DNA from: Bacteroidales bacterium
GTDB lineage: Bacteria > Bacteroidota > Bacteroidia > Bacteroidales > F082
Length of the DNA: 44,868 nucleotides
Reading direction: 5' to 3'
Assembly (NCBI GenBank): GCA_017651645.1
Contig: JAGCCO010000032.1
Coordinates: forward strand, 1-44,868
Position numbers and translations under genes: made by a program. This document shows, piece by piece, positions 14,944 through 24,471 of this stretch. How positions within the stretch are numbered: the stretch's first letter is position 1; each line of letters begins with the position of its first letter. The notes beneath the pieces were generated by a model, which saw only the letters and a list, made by a program, of their open reading frames with translations, searched no databases and was not told the origin of the DNA.

Positions 14944-17400
14944 ATGCAACTGAAAAAATTACAATGGAAAAGGGTTATTAGAATGATCCTGTTTATCCTT
15001 CTGCTTAATGTCGTTGGGATAACAAAGGCAAACAATGTCAATGAGAATCATGATAACGACACTACAAATCGTCCTGCAAATTATGATTTTTCTGCGGAAT
15101 GCCCCTCTCATCAGGTTCTATACTACAAAATCACCAATTCCACTCTCCATTATGTTAAAATGACTCATCCTTACTCTTCTAATGACACTCCCTGGCAAAA
15201 TTTTGTTGAACCTACGGGAAACATAATATTGCCTGAAGCTGTCACATATAATGGTATTACTTACACGGTGACTGAAATTGGCGACTATACTTTCAACAAA
15301 TGTTCTGGATTGACCGGAACCTTAGAAATTCCTAACACCGTTACAATTATCGGAAATTTTGCTTTTGCAAACTGTAATGGCTTGACATCTTTAGTCTTGT
15401 GCAATTCTTTGACAACAATAAAGTATAACGCTTTTTTCCATTGTAGTGGTTTTACCGGCTCATTGGTCATTCCAAATTCAGTAACCGTCATTCAACATCA
15501 TGCTTTTTCAGGTTGCACAGGTTTTAATGGCACTCTGACACTGCCGGAGGGATTACAAACAATCGGCTACAGGGCATTCGAAGAATGTAGTGGATTCACA
15601 GGTTCATTACTTATTCCTAATACCGTGACTTCTGTGGGTCAATATGCGTTTTTAAATTGCAGTGGCTTCAACGGCAATTTGATGCTTTCTGATCAAATGA
15701 GCATCTTAAACCCGGCTGTTTTTAAAGGTTGCTCTGGATTAGTTGGTGATTTAGTCATACCTAAAGCAATAACCAATATCAGCAACGAGGCTCTTTCTGG
15801 ATGTTCACAACTCGCTGCTTTATACATTTGCGGCAATTCCGTTCCCACCAAGGGTTCTGAAAACAACTCTTTTGTAGGCATTAGGAAAAACATCCCAATC
15901 TATGTTCCCTATTGCCTCGTTGATGATTATAACGAACAATGGAGTGTTTTTAGTTTTACGAACTACAAAGGCCGCAGCTTCTTTAACGCCGAAGGCGACT
16001 GGTCGGACACTGACAATTGGGCGTGTGGTGAAACTCCCTCTGAGGACATGAACGTCATTGTTGCTGCAAGCTGCAATATGAATGAAACAGCAAGTGTCAC
16101 TTCTCTTACTCTTCTTAAGAAGTACACGCTTTCCATCATGCCTGAGATGGCCCTAAACAGCAACACTATCACCAACAAAGGCACTGCTGCCAATATTATC
16201 ATCCAGGACGGTGGTCAGCTATACCATAATAATGCGAATGTACAAGCTACAGTTATGAAATCCATCTCAGCCTATGATAGCCAAAGTAACGGATGGCACC
16301 TTATTGCCCCTCCGCTTGTAGGAAACACCCCATTTGCCTCAGTAGAGAACCTGTTAAGTAACGATTATGACCTATATTATTATGACGAGCCCACTTATTA
16401 TTGGTTCAATCAAAAAAATACCGCTAACAATTTCATTAATTTGGAATCAGGCAGCGGTTATCTCTATGCCAATAGTGAGGATGTCATGTTAGGTTTTGCT
16501 GGTGAACTCAAAGCAGGCAATGTTTCAATGACCATTTCTCCTTTGAGCTATCAAGGGGCACATCTGAAAGGCTTCAATTTGGTCGGTAATCCTTACGCCC
16601 ACAATGTCACCTCCTATACTACTGTAAACGTGAATGAAGAAGGTTGTTACAGAATGAATTCGACAAAGGATGATCTCATGGTGAGTGAAATCTCCGTGAA
16701 CTCTCCCTTGAAACCTGCCGAAGGCTTCTTCGTGTTGGCCACAAATGCTCAAGCGTCCATCACTTTCAGCAATCAAAATCGTTCTGAAGTGAAGAGAACC
16801 GGAAGCGTCTATGTGGAACTTGTCGAAAACGACTTAACCACCGACCGCCTGATTGTCAAACGCAGCGAAGAAGACCAAAATCTTGCCAAGCTGTCACTCA
16901 GAGACAACCGCACCAAACTCTTTGCCTCGGAGGACAATCAAGAGTTGGCCATCGTGGTTTGCAATGGCAATGAGCAACCCGTCAATTTCAAGACCAACAA
17001 GAATGGTAACTACACAATCAATGTGACTATCAACGACCTTGACGTGGATTACCTCCATCTGATTGACAACCTCACAGGTGAAAATATCGATCTGCTTACT
17101 ACGCCTACTTACAGCTTCGATGCAAGAATCACCGACTACGCCTCCCGATTCAGACTGGTGTTTGAACCCAATGCAAACGAAGAAAACAACGATAGTTTCG
17201 CATTCATCAGCGAAGGCAACTTCATCATTGCCAACGAAGGCACAGCCACTTTGCAAATCGTTGACATAGCGGGCCGCATCCTGAGCAGCGAGACCATCTA
17301 CGACAGCTTCACCAAACCCATCAACTTGAGCAACGGCGTGTATGTCTTACGCCTTATCAATGGCGACAACGTAAAGACTCAAAAGATCGTGGTTCGCTGA
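14944..17400 (+). CDS. BspA-type leucine-rich-repeat protein with T9SS sorting domain
   Basis: 818-residue surface or secreted protein. After a signal peptide (about 1-30) comes a run of LRR_5/BspA repeats (about 105-300) of about 24 residues with the core SLVIPNSVTVIxxxAFxxCxGF. A cap region ends near YVPYCLVDDY. The next part (about 345-470) holds NAEGDWSDTDNWACGE and resembles repeat-anchor modules of Bacteroidetes surface proteins; LVGNPYAHNV and related beta strands follow. The last ~85 residues are a type A T9SS C-terminal domain, ending GVYVLRLINGDNVKTQKIVVR-like with a terminal KIVVR. BspA-like proteins often bind host or matrix proteins; the ligand here is unknown. The coding sequence is noticeably more AT-rich in its first half than its neighbours. 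Confidence 0.88.
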   Translation: MQLKKLQWKRVIRMILFILLLNVVGITKANNVNENHDNDTTNRPANYDFSAECPSHQVLYYKITNSTLHYVKMTHPYSSNDTPWQNFVEPTGNIILPEAVTYNGITYTVTEIGDYTFNKCSGLTGTLEIPNTVTIIGNFAFANCNGLTSLVLCNSLTTIKYNAFFHCSGFTGSLVIPNSVTVIQHHAFSGCTGFNGTLTLPEGLQTIGYRAFEECSGFTGSLLIPNTVTSVGQYAFLNCSGFNGNLMLSDQMSILNPAVFKGCSGLVGDLVIPKAITNISNEALSGCSQLAALYICGNSVPTKGSENNSFVGIRKNIPIYVPYCLVDDYNEQWSVFSFTNYKGRSFFNAEGDWSDTDNWACGETPSEDMNVIVAASCNMNETASVTSLTLLKKYTLSIMPEMALNSNTITNKGTAANIIIQDGGQLYHNNANVQATVMKSISAYDSQSNGWHLIAPPLVGNTPFASVENLLSNDYDLYYYDEPTYYWFNQKNTANNFINLESGSGYLYANSEDVMLGFAGELKAGNVSMTISPLSYQGAHLKGFNLVGNPYAHNVTSYTTVNVNEEGCYRMNSTKDDLMVSEISVNSPLKPAEGFFVLATNAQASITFSNQNRSEVKRTGSVYVELVENDLTTDRLIVKRSEEDQNLAKLSLRDNRTKLFASEDNQELAIVVCNGNEQPVNFKTNKNGNYTINVTINDLDVDYLHLIDNLTGENIDLLTTPTYSFDARITDYASRFRLVFEPNANEENNDSFAFISEGNFIIANEGTATLQIVDIAGRILSSETIYDSFTKPINLSNGVYVLRLINGDNVKTQKIVVR

Positions 17401-17422
17401 TAACCAATCATGCAATAATATA

Positions 17423-17449
17423 GAAAAAGCCGGCATTGCCGGCTTTTTC
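17423..17449. terminator. bidirectional terminator
   Basis: A perfect 12-bp stem GAAAAAGCCGGC (17423-17434) with GCCGGCTTTTTC (17438-17449) and a three-base loop, between the convergent LRR gene and HerA-like gene. A and T runs on either side make it active in both directions. Confidence 0.9.
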
Positions 17450-17469
17450 TGTTTCAACATAGGCTGCAA

Positions 17470-18987
17470 TTACTTCTTGAAGATGCTTCCAAGAATTGAA
17501 CGCACAATTCGATTGCCCAGATTTCGCCCAATAGTGGTAGCCGTTGTGTTGATGGTTTTCTCTATTGCCTTCTGGCCTGCCGACTTTTTCTTTTTGGTGG
17601 TGCTTCGCGAGCTGGTGCTTCTTGCACGTTCCCGTTCCTTGGCTTCCTTTGCCTTACGCTTTTCTTCAGCCTCAGCTTCCTCCTTGGCACGCTTCTCCTC
17701 CTGCTTCTGCTGCTCAACGAGAATCTCATAGGCGCTTTCCCTATCAAAGCTCTTGTCATAGACACCATAAAGACGGGAGTTGCGGATCAAGGCCTTGCGC
17801 TGGTCATCGGAGATGGCTCCAATCTGACTGAGTGGGAATAGGATCTTGGCGCGCTCAACCATACATGGTGCTCCCTTTTCGTCAAGGAACGAGACCAAAG
17901 CCTCGCCCGTTCCAAGTTCAAGGATGGCCGCCTCGGTATTGAAGTTCGGGTTGGTACGGAAAGTCTGAGCCGCCGCCTTCACCGTCTTCTGTTCTTTAGG
18001 CGTGTAGGCTCTCAGACCATGAAGGACACGATTACCCAACTGACCAGCAATGGCTTCCGGAATGTCGTCGGGACTTTGGGTAACAAAATACACGCCAACA
18101 CCCTTTGATCGCACCAAACGGATAACCTGCTCAATCTTGTCGACCAAAGCTTTCGAAGTGTCCTTGAAGAGCATGTGTGCCTCATCGAAGAAGAAAATCA
18201 GCTTGGGCATTGGCAGATCGCCCACCTCGGGCAACTGCGTGTAGAGCTCACTCAACAGCCAAAGCAGGAAGGTGGAATAGAGCTTAGGATTCAACATCAG
18301 TTTGTCGGCCGCCAGCACATTCATCACGCCTTTGCCACCTTCAGTTTGAAGGAAATCGAAAACGTTGAATGCAGGCTCACCGAAAAACAGGTCAGCACCC
18401 TCCGATTCCAATGCCAGCAAGGCACGTTGGATGGCACCTACGCTCATCGATGTAATCGTGCCGTAAGTGGTGGTGAACTCTCTGGCGTTTTTGGCCACAT
18501 AGTCCAACATCAGTCGGAGGTCTTTCATGTCGATGAGGAGCAAGCCTCGGTCATCGGCAATCTTGAACACGATGTTCAGAATGCCTGTTTGAGTCTCATT
18601 GAGGCCCAAAAGACGTGCCAATAGTTGGGGACCCATGTCAGAAATGGTCGCCCTCAAAGGATGGCCCTGTTCACCGAACACATCAAAGAAACGCGTCGGG
18701 CAACCATGGAACTGCGGGTCGGTGATGCCGAACTCGGGACAACGCTTTTCTATGAAGCCACTCATCTGTCCCGCTTGGCTGATACCCGAAAGGTCGCCTT
18801 TCATATCGGCCATAAAACAGGGAATTCCTGCCTCACAGAATGTTTCAGCCAATACCTGCAAGGTAACCGTCTTGCCCGTACCCGTGGCACCAGCAATCAA
18901 TCCGTGACGGTTGGCCATCTTACCCACCATATAAATCGGTCCGTTGTCGCAATGGGCAATGTAGAGTTTGTTGTCTTCTGTATACAT
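17470..18987 (-). CDS. HerA-like DUF853 family ATPase (YjgR type)
   Basis: 505-residue P-loop ATPase of the HerA/FtsK superfamily. Walker A is GATGTGKT (33-40), just after the short beta region typical of DUF853; [13 protein letters not shown] gives the Walker B with the catalytic Glu, and [23 protein letters not shown] is the family sensor segment. The C-terminal ~80 residues form a highly charged Lys/Glu coil with a basic Ser/Lys-rich stretch. The molecular role of DUF853 proteins is not established; related HerA proteins translocate DNA, but no NurA-like nuclease adjoins this gene. It is last in the dnk-kdsB-HU/SPOR-trmB run, 26 bases after trmB. Confidence 0.88.
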   Translation of the reverse strand: MYTEDNKLYIAHCDNGPIYMVGKMANRHGLIAGATGTGKTVTLQVLAETFCEAGIPCFMADMKGDLSGISQAGQMSGFIEKRCPEFGITDPQFHGCPTRFFDVFGEQGHPLRATISDMGPQLLARLLGLNETQTGILNIVFKIADDRGLLLIDMKDLRLMLDYVAKNAREFTTTYGTITSMSVGAIQRALLALESEGADLFFGEPAFNVFDFLQTEGGKGVMNVLAADKLMLNPKLYSTFLLWLLSELYTQLPEVGDLPMPKLIFFFDEAHMLFKDTSKALVDKIEQVIRLVRSKGVGVYFVTQSPDDIPEAIAGQLGNRVLHGLRAYTPKEQKTVKAAAQTFRTNPNFNTEAAILELGTGEALVSFLDEKGAPCMVERAKILFPLSQIGAISDDQRKALIRNSRLYGVYDKSFDRESAYEILVEQQKQEEKRAKEEAEAEEKRKAKEAKERERARSTSSRSTTKKKKSAGQKAIEKTINTTATTIGRNLGNRIVRSILGSIFKK

Positions 18988-19013
18988 ATCTTGTCAATTT
19001 AAAATTCAATGAT

Positions 19014-19697
19014 TCAAGGATTTATCCTAAATCGGATGTATTTAATAGTTAGACCTTGGTCGAGCCACATCTGTTCGTAGAAAGTGCGAATGGTCTTCAC
19101 TTCCAAATCATCAGTGTTGGCATAAAGGTCATCGCTGGCATAGAGCAAGGGCAGACCTTGTTTCTCCACCACATCATGCAGGGTAAAATCATACATGATA
19201 GGACTGTCAGTCTTAAGATTGAGGATGCCTTCTTTGCACACAATTTTGCGGTAACGGTCAAGGAACTCTGGTGAAGTGAGGCGATGACGCGCATTCCTCT
19301 CCCCTTCGCCAGGATGTGGGTCAGGGAAAGTGACCCAAATTTCCGACACTTCGTTCGGTCCGAAAAAATGCTCAATCTGGTCGATGCGGGCACGCAAAAA
19401 AGCCACATTCTTCAAACCTTCCTCATTCGACTGTTTCAGGCCACGCCAGATGCGTGCGCCCTTGATGTCGACACCTATATAATTAATGTCGCGATGCACC
19501 CGAGCCAAGCCTACGGTATATTCCCCTTTGCCGCATCCCAGTTCGAGGACAATCGGATTATCGTTGTGGAAAAAATCAGTGTGCCACTTCCCTTGCAAGG
19601 GGAAACCCTCGCTCATGATGCGCTCATAGCTGTATTCAAACAAGTTCCCGAAGGTCTTGTTCTCGGCAAACTTCTCTAATTTGTTCTTCTTTGACAC
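19014..19697 (-). CDS. trmB: tRNA (guanine-N7-)-methyltransferase
   Basis: Methylates G46 in the variable loop of tRNAs using S-adenosylmethionine; 227 residues. The SAM loop is ELGCGKGEYT (52-61), the family motif WVTFPDPHP covers 121-129, and YIGVDIKGARIW provides the acidic loop. The start is GTG at 19697: the next Met lies after the conserved N-terminal KKNKLEKFAENKTFGN block, so the GTG is the better choice. It is 22 bases downstream of the HU/SPOR gene and 26 bases upstream of the HerA-like gene, in one probable operon. Confidence 0.94.
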   Translation of the reverse strand: MSKKNKLEKFAENKTFGNLFEYSYERIMSEGFPLQGKWHTDFFHNDNPIVLELGCGKGEYTVGLARVHRDINYIGVDIKGARIWRGLKQSNEEGLKNVAFLRARIDQIEHFFGPNEVSEIWVTFPDPHPGEGERNARHRLTSPEFLDRYRKIVCKEGILNLKTDSPIMYDFTLHDVVEKQGLPLLYASDDLYANTDDLEVKTIRTFYEQMWLDQGLTIKYIRFRINP

Positions 19698-19719
19698 AAC
19701 AGTACGTATTAAGGGTCTA

Positions 19720-20712
19720 TCACTTCAAAATCCAACCTTTGTAGCCTTTCACTTCCCTGATCTCACGAAGCGCTTCATGGGCTTCCTCCTCGGTATGATA
19801 ACGGTCGAATGCAACAAACCACCGTTCACCCCGTTTTTCCATAAAGGCATTGAAAAATCCTTTATCCTTCAATGAGTTGACCATGCGTTGGGCAGGTTCT
19901 TCCCTGTCATAACAACCTGCAATAATCCGAATTGTATCATTGCTTGTGGTTACAGGAAGCGGTAGAGTGGGTTCTTCGCGGATAATCTGTCCCATCATAC
20001 CTCCCACCATCTCCTCCACCAACGCTTTCGGGTCGATAGGTTCAGCATCCTCATCTGTAGTCATTGAAGCGGTCTGTTCTTGGTCAACCCGAGAAGGACG
20101 ATATACCTTATGATAAAGCAAACCGCTCATAATCAATACTAAGGCGATCAAAAAAGCCCAAACACCCTTGCCAATCTCACGCTCCTCCATTTCCTCATGC
20201 GGGGTTTCTTCCTCAACAGGATCTGGAGTTACGTTTTCAGGAGTTGTCTGCTCGTTCTCGGTTTGACTCACCACCTCCGTCTTTTCCGGGACAATGGGCT
20301 CAAGGACAAAATCACCTAATCCAAAGGCGTCCGTGTTGTAGTTGGCTGTTGAATCTTGTTCAAAAACAATCTCATTTTCAGGGCTGAACGACAATGTTCC
20401 AACATCCTTCAATTGCACTTTCTGTCCTGACTTCATGCTATTGAAGCAATCCGAAACAAAATGAAAGAGCATGCGTTTCGCTTCATTCTCTGAGATTCCA
20501 ATCTCATTGACAAGATATTTGATTATCACATCGTTATCTTCCCTCAAGCCCGCTTCAAAACCAATCTGGCTGGAGGGCATCGAAAAATGATTCGTCTCCA
20601 AGTTCACCTGTGCAGATTGAGGTTTGCGCACAAAAGCGCCCAAGCCTGGTACCACTACGGTGTCACGGACAAACAATAGGTCTGATATGGCTTCAGCAAC
20701 GGAAATCATCAT
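19720..20712 (-). CDS. CCDC81-type HU domain and SPOR domain membrane protein
   Basis: 330 residues with a Bacteroidetes-specific domain plan. Residues 1-60 and 60-135 resemble the two prokaryotic CCDC81-type HU domains (VVVPGLGAFVRKP; EAKRMLFHFVSDCFNSMKSGQKVQLKDVGTLSF). An acidic linker follows, one membrane helix (about 184-201, WAFLIALVLIMSGLLY), another acidic linker, and a C-terminal SPOR domain (about 258-330) ending GYKGWILK. SPOR domains bind denuded glycan strands at the division septum, so the topology puts the HU-like part in the cytoplasm and SPOR in the periplasm. Its ATG overlaps the kdsB stop by four bases. Whether the HU part binds DNA or protein is not known. Confidence 0.87.
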   Translation of the reverse strand: MMISVAEAISDLLFVRDTVVVPGLGAFVRKPQSAQVNLETNHFSMPSSQIGFEAGLREDNDVIIKYLVNEIGISENEAKRMLFHFVSDCFNSMKSGQKVQLKDVGTLSFSPENEIVFEQDSTANYNTDAFGLGDFVLEPIVPEKTEVVSQTENEQTTPENVTPDPVEEETPHEEMEEREIGKGVWAFLIALVLIMSGLLYHKVYRPSRVDQEQTASMTTDEDAEPIDPKALVEEMVGGMMGQIIREEPTLPLPVTTSNDTIRIIAGCYDREEPAQRMVNSLKDKGFFNAFMEKRGERWFVAFDRYHTEEEAHEALREIREVKGYKGWILK

Positions 20713-21464
20713 TCATTATTTGGTAGGTTTTGGGCAAATTCGATTGCTTTAGCCAGATCGGCAGTTGTGTCGATAGCAATGTTATCCGTTTCGACGATGG
20801 CCATACGTATGGACAGGCCATTCTCAAGCCAGCGCAATTGCTCTAACGACTCGACCATCTCCAAGGCGGTAGGCTGCATTCTGGCAATCTGTCGCAAAGT
20901 ATCGGCCTTATATGCATAAACGCCGATATGTTGGTAGAAAGTGCCTTTTTGCAACCATTTAGCCCTATCCACATTGCGCATAAACGGTATGGGGCTACGG
21001 CTGAAATACATCGCATTGCCGTCTTTATCCAACACCACTTTTACCTTGGTTGAGCCAAACAGATCTTCTTCATCGTCAAGTTTCTTGACCAATGAGGCCA
21101 ACTGCGTGTCATCACGTGAAATCATATCGACCAAAAGATTGATTTCTTTCGGGTCAATAAAAGGCTCATCGCCTTGGATGTTGACCACTGCATCAAACTG
21201 TGTTTCAAGCATGTCCAATGCCTCACAACACCGATCGGTGCCACTGCGGTGCCTCGGGTCGGTCAGCACATACTGACCACCGAAACTCAGCACCTCATCT
21301 GCGATGCGCATGTCGTCGGTGGCCACCACCACAGCATCCAGTTTCGACTTCCAGGCCTGCTCACAAACCCGTTGGATCATGGTCTTTCCCTTGATCATCG
21401 CCAAAGGCTTTCCAGGAAAACGCGTTGAGGCGTAACGGGAGGGGATGATTCCTACTACTTTCAT
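20709..21464 (-). CDS. kdsB: 3-deoxy-manno-octulosonate cytidylyltransferase
   Basis: Activates Kdo as CMP-Kdo for the lipid A-core of lipopolysaccharide; 251 residues. The start MKVVGIIPSRYASTRFPGKPL is diagnostic for KdsB, as are VVATDD, HRSGTDR and VVNIQGDEPF, the Mg-binding acidic motif. The ATG at 21464 was preferred to an in-frame TTG six bases upstream. It begins two bases after the deoxynucleoside kinase stop and overlaps the next gene by four bases, so it is embedded in a translationally coupled run. Confidence 0.97.
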   Translation of the reverse strand: MKVVGIIPSRYASTRFPGKPLAMIKGKTMIQRVCEQAWKSKLDAVVVATDDMRIADEVLSFGGQYVLTDPRHRSGTDRCCEALDMLETQFDAVVNIQGDEPFIDPKEINLLVDMISRDDTQLASLVKKLDDEEDLFGSTKVKVVLDKDGNAMYFSRSPIPFMRNVDRAKWLQKGTFYQHIGVYAYKADTLRQIARMQPTALEMVESLEQLRWLENGLSIRMAIVETDNIAIDTTADLAKAIEFAQNLPNNE

Positions 21465-21466
21465 TT

Positions 21467-22078
21467 TCAAAACAATCCATTCAGCGAGGCCTCAATACGG
21501 TCGACGACGGTACTCAAGTCCTCGGGGTTCTCCAATTCGATATTATCCGTATCAATAATTAGAAGTTTACCGTCATGGTAATTCTTAATCCATTCTTCAT
21601 ACCTCTCGTTGAGGTTGGTGAGATAGCTGATGCTGATGGATTGCTCAAACTCACGGTTACGCTTGGCAATGTGGCGAATCAGCGTAGGCACTGAGGCACG
21701 AAGGTAAATCAGCAAATCGGGCGGCTGCAAGAATTTAGTCATTAACTCAAACAATGACTTATAATTCTCAAAATCACGTGTTTCCATCAACCCCATCGAA
21801 TAAAGGTTGGCAGCGAAGATATGTGCATCCTCGTAGATGGTACGATCTTGGATGACATCCTCTCCACTATTTCGGATGTCCATCACCTGACGGAAACGGC
21901 TGTTGAGGAAGAATATCTGAATATTGAACGACCAGCGTTGCATATCCTCGTAAAAACTATCAAGATAGGGGTTGTGCTCAACTTCCTCATAATGAGGTTT
22001 CCAATTGAAATGCTTGGCCAGAAGACCCGTGAGGGTCGTCTTGCCTGAACCGATGTTGCCTGCTACTGCAATATGCAT
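21467..22078 (-). CDS. deoxynucleoside kinase
   Basis: Phosphorylates deoxynucleosides for salvage; 203 residues. The P-loop is GNIGSGKTT (7-15) right at the N-terminus MHIAVAGNIGSGKTTL, EEVEHNPYLDSFY contains the substrate-contacting Glu, and DRTIYEDAHIF replaces the family E/D-R-S motif (Thr for Ser). KRNREFEQSISISYL is the LID-like arginine region. Specificity, for example deoxyadenosine or deoxyguanosine, cannot be read from these motifs. It heads the dnk-kdsB-HU/SPOR-trmB-HerA-like run; the 102 bases before it contain a weak TACTTTAG resembling a -7 box. Confidence 0.9.
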   Translation of the reverse strand: MHIAVAGNIGSGKTTLTGLLAKHFNWKPHYEEVEHNPYLDSFYEDMQRWSFNIQIFFLNSRFRQVMDIRNSGEDVIQDRTIYEDAHIFAANLYSMGLMETRDFENYKSLFELMTKFLQPPDLLIYLRASVPTLIRHIAKRNREFEQSISISYLTNLNERYEEWIKNYHDGKLLIIDTDNIELENPEDLSTVVDRIEASLNGLF

Positions 22079-22180
22079 AATTCTCTTGTATTTGGATGAT
22101 AAGAAGTTGCTAAAGTAAGGAAAAGTCGGCAAAAGAGAGGCATTTTTTTGTAGAAAAATAACAACTTATTGATTTTCAGC

Positions 22181-23260
22181 TTATTTTAGCGCTTTTATCA
22201 ACAAATAGATTCCAAGCAGACAAAAAATGAAGTTAGGAATCCAGGCGGCAAGAAAAGGTGAGAGATTTCCAGAAATGGCGAATGACTTGGACACTTGCAT
22301 GAACAGGATGTAAGAGAAAGCGATGGTAATTCCAATGCCGAGGTGCATCCCAATGCCTCCCCTTATCTTTCGGCTTGATAAAGCCGCGCCGATGAGTGTC
22401 AAAATGAGCACGGCAGCAGGCGCCGACATTCGCGTATGCATCTCCACTTGATAGGCCTTCACGCCTTCCGATCCTTTCTCTTTCATGCTTTGAATCTGGT
22501 CGCGCAATTCGAAGAAATCCATCACTTCGAAATCCTCCTTCATCTTGTAAAGGTCTGTCGGATATAGATTTAAAATGGTATCAAAATTACGGCCTTTTTC
22601 GATGGTCTCGTTCTCGCCGTCAATTGTGCGAATGAAATAAGGATCGAAATACCAACTGTTCGGAGCTATCGTATCATGATAAAGCACATCAGCTAACGCC
22701 TTGTATTTCAATTCGCTACCATCATACTTCTCCCACGAAAACTTATAACCGTATTGTCTAGAGATATTATACGATTCCACATAGATAAACTCGTCCTTCT
22801 CAATCTGCACATGCACATTGCGTCCCGCACTTTGGGTCAGCTTCTCCATGTATTCATCCTTGAACTGCCTTCTGATTTCATTTGTCCTGGGAATCAAAAA
22901 GTTACCGAAATACAACGACATGATTGCAATAGCTATGGCAGCCAACATATATGGGTACAAAAAACGCCGAAAACTGATGCCGCTGCTTAGAATCGCCACA
23001 ATTTCGGTCCGAGCCGCCATCTTGGAAGTGAAAAAGACCACTGCGATGAAAGCGAACAGATGGATGAAAAGGTTGATATAATAAGGAATGGACATGATGT
23101 AATAGTCCACCACCACCCTTTGCCAAGGCGCATTATGCTTCAGGAAACTGTCGATGTTTTCCGACACGTCGAAAATGATGACTATCAATATCAACATGGA
23201 AATGGCGAAGAAAAAAGTCCCTAAGTACTTCTTGAAGATATATGCGTCTATTTTTCTCAT
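22181..23260 (-). CDS. LptF/LptG family lipopolysaccharide export permease
   Basis: 359-residue inner-membrane protein of the YjgP/YjgQ family, part of the LptB2FG engine that extracts lipopolysaccharide for transport to the outer membrane. The start MRKIDAYIFKKYLGTFFFAI and the following helix are characteristic. Three N-terminal membrane segments (about 12-34, 55-78, 98-120) are followed by a periplasmic domain (about 125-265) and three C-terminal segments ending LLGIYLLIKALK. F and G subtypes cannot be separated from this sequence alone. It follows tgt by 32 bases on the same strand. With kdsB nearby, it forms part of an LPS-related neighbourhood. Confidence 0.92.
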   Translation of the reverse strand: MRKIDAYIFKKYLGTFFFAISMLILIVIIFDVSENIDSFLKHNAPWQRVVVDYYIMSIPYYINLFIHLFAFIAVVFFTSKMAARTEIVAILSSGISFRRFLYPYMLAAIAIAIMSLYFGNFLIPRTNEIRRQFKDEYMEKLTQSAGRNVHVQIEKDEFIYVESYNISRQYGYKFSWEKYDGSELKYKALADVLYHDTIAPNSWYFDPYFIRTIDGENETIEKGRNFDTILNLYPTDLYKMKEDFEVMDFFELRDQIQSMKEKGSEGVKAYQVEMHTRMSAPAAVLILTLIGAALSSRKIRGGIGMHLGIGITIAFSYILFMQVSKSFAISGNLSPFLAAWIPNFIFCLLGIYLLIKALK

Positions 23261-23292
23261 CCTATTTCTTTTTGACTCCGAGACTGTGGGAC

Positions 23293-24423
23293 TTATAGCC
23301 TCCTTGTTACTTTTTGCAGCATAACGTCACGCCATTCGGCAAAGTCGCCTGCAATGATGTGTTTGCGCGATTCACGCACTAGCCAGAGATAGAATCCGAT
23401 GTTGTGAAGGCTGGCAATCATGGGGCCAAGGATTTCGCCTGCGACAAACAAATGACGGAGATAAGCCCTTGTATATTGTGTATCGACGAAAGTTTCACCA
23501 TTAGGGTCAACAGGGGAGAAATCGAACTTCCATTTTTCGTTTTTCAAGTTGATGATACCTTCGGAAGTGAAAATCATGCCGTTACGTCCATTCCGTGTAG
23601 GCATGACACAGTCGAACATATCCACGCCACGGGAGATACTTTCCAGAATGTTGGCTGGCGTCCCCACTCCCATCAAATAACGTGGTTTGTCTTTGGGCAG
23701 AATGGCATTCACCAGTTCTATCATCTCATACATCTTCTCCGTCGGCTCACCTACAGCCAGACCTCCGATGGCATTGCCGTCGGCATTTTTAGAGGCGATA
23801 TATTCCGCCGACTGCTCGCGCAGGTCACGGTAGACACAACCCTGCACAATAGGAAACAAGGCTTGTTCATAACCATATTTCGGATCGGTGGCATTGAAAC
23901 GCTCAAAACAACGGTCAAGCCAACGGTGAGTGCGTTCCATCGAAGGCTTGGCATACTGATAGTCGGCTGTACCTGGCGTGCATTCATCGAAAGCCATCAT
24001 GATGTCGGCACCAATGCTACGCTGGATGTCCATTACATTTTCAGGCGTGAACAGATGTCGCGAGCCGTCGATGTGCGATTGGAAAGTCACCCCTTCTTCT
24101 TTCATCTTTCGAATACCCGTCAGCGAAAACACCTGAAATCCACCGCTATCCGTCAGTATGGGACGGTCCCATCCGTTGAATTTGTGCAGACCTCCAGCGG
24201 CTTCGAGCACATCTAGACCTGGCCGCAGATACAGATGATATGTGTTGCCTAAAATAATCTGAGCCTTCACCTCATCATGCACATCACGGATATGGCAGGC
24301 TTTCACCGTTCCCGCCGTGCCGACAGGCATAAAAATCGGGGTTTCGATAGGACCATGACCAGTGCTGAGTATGCCTGCACGCGCTGCACTTTTCGGGTCG
24401 TTGGAGACAATTTTAAAATTCAT
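23293..24423 (-). CDS. tgt: queuine tRNA-ribosyltransferase
   Basis: Exchanges G34 for preQ1 in GUN-anticodon tRNAs; 376 residues from the ATG at 24423. Catalytic residues: Asp92 in ILTDSGGFQVFS and the nucleophile Asp271 in GVDMFDCVMPTRNGRNG; VQGCVYRDLRE and GGLAVGE are also intact. In the E. coli enzyme a zinc site is built from three Cys in a D-P-x-C-x-C-x-x-C stretch plus a His. Here the corresponding stretch, DPNGETFVDTQYTRAYL (307-322), has none of the Cys, while the SLHN His340 remains. I recall the same loss in other Bacteroidetes. tRNA-His(GTG) in this window is a natural substrate. Confidence 0.95.
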   Translation of the reverse strand: MNFKIVSNDPKSAARAGILSTGHGPIETPIFMPVGTAGTVKACHIRDVHDEVKAQIILGNTYHLYLRPGLDVLEAAGGLHKFNGWDRPILTDSGGFQVFSLTGIRKMKEEGVTFQSHIDGSRHLFTPENVMDIQRSIGADIMMAFDECTPGTADYQYAKPSMERTHRWLDRCFERFNATDPKYGYEQALFPIVQGCVYRDLREQSAEYIASKNADGNAIGGLAVGEPTEKMYEMIELVNAILPKDKPRYLMGVGTPANILESISRGVDMFDCVMPTRNGRNGMIFTSEGIINLKNEKWKFDFSPVDPNGETFVDTQYTRAYLRHLFVAGEILGPMIASLHNIGFYLWLVRESRKHIIAGDFAEWRDVMLQKVTRRL

Positions 24424-24438
24424 CGCTCTAATTTTGCG

Positions 24439-24446
24439 CAAAAGTA
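24439..24446 (-). promoter_or_regulatory. -7 promoter element of tgt
   Basis: Minus-strand TACTTTTG, an exact TAnnTTTG match, 15 bases before the tgt ATG. It rules out the longer in-frame versions of the gene, which would read across it. Confidence 0.6.
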
Positions 24447-24471
24447 CGACTTTTTTTGCAACATTTTTTCT

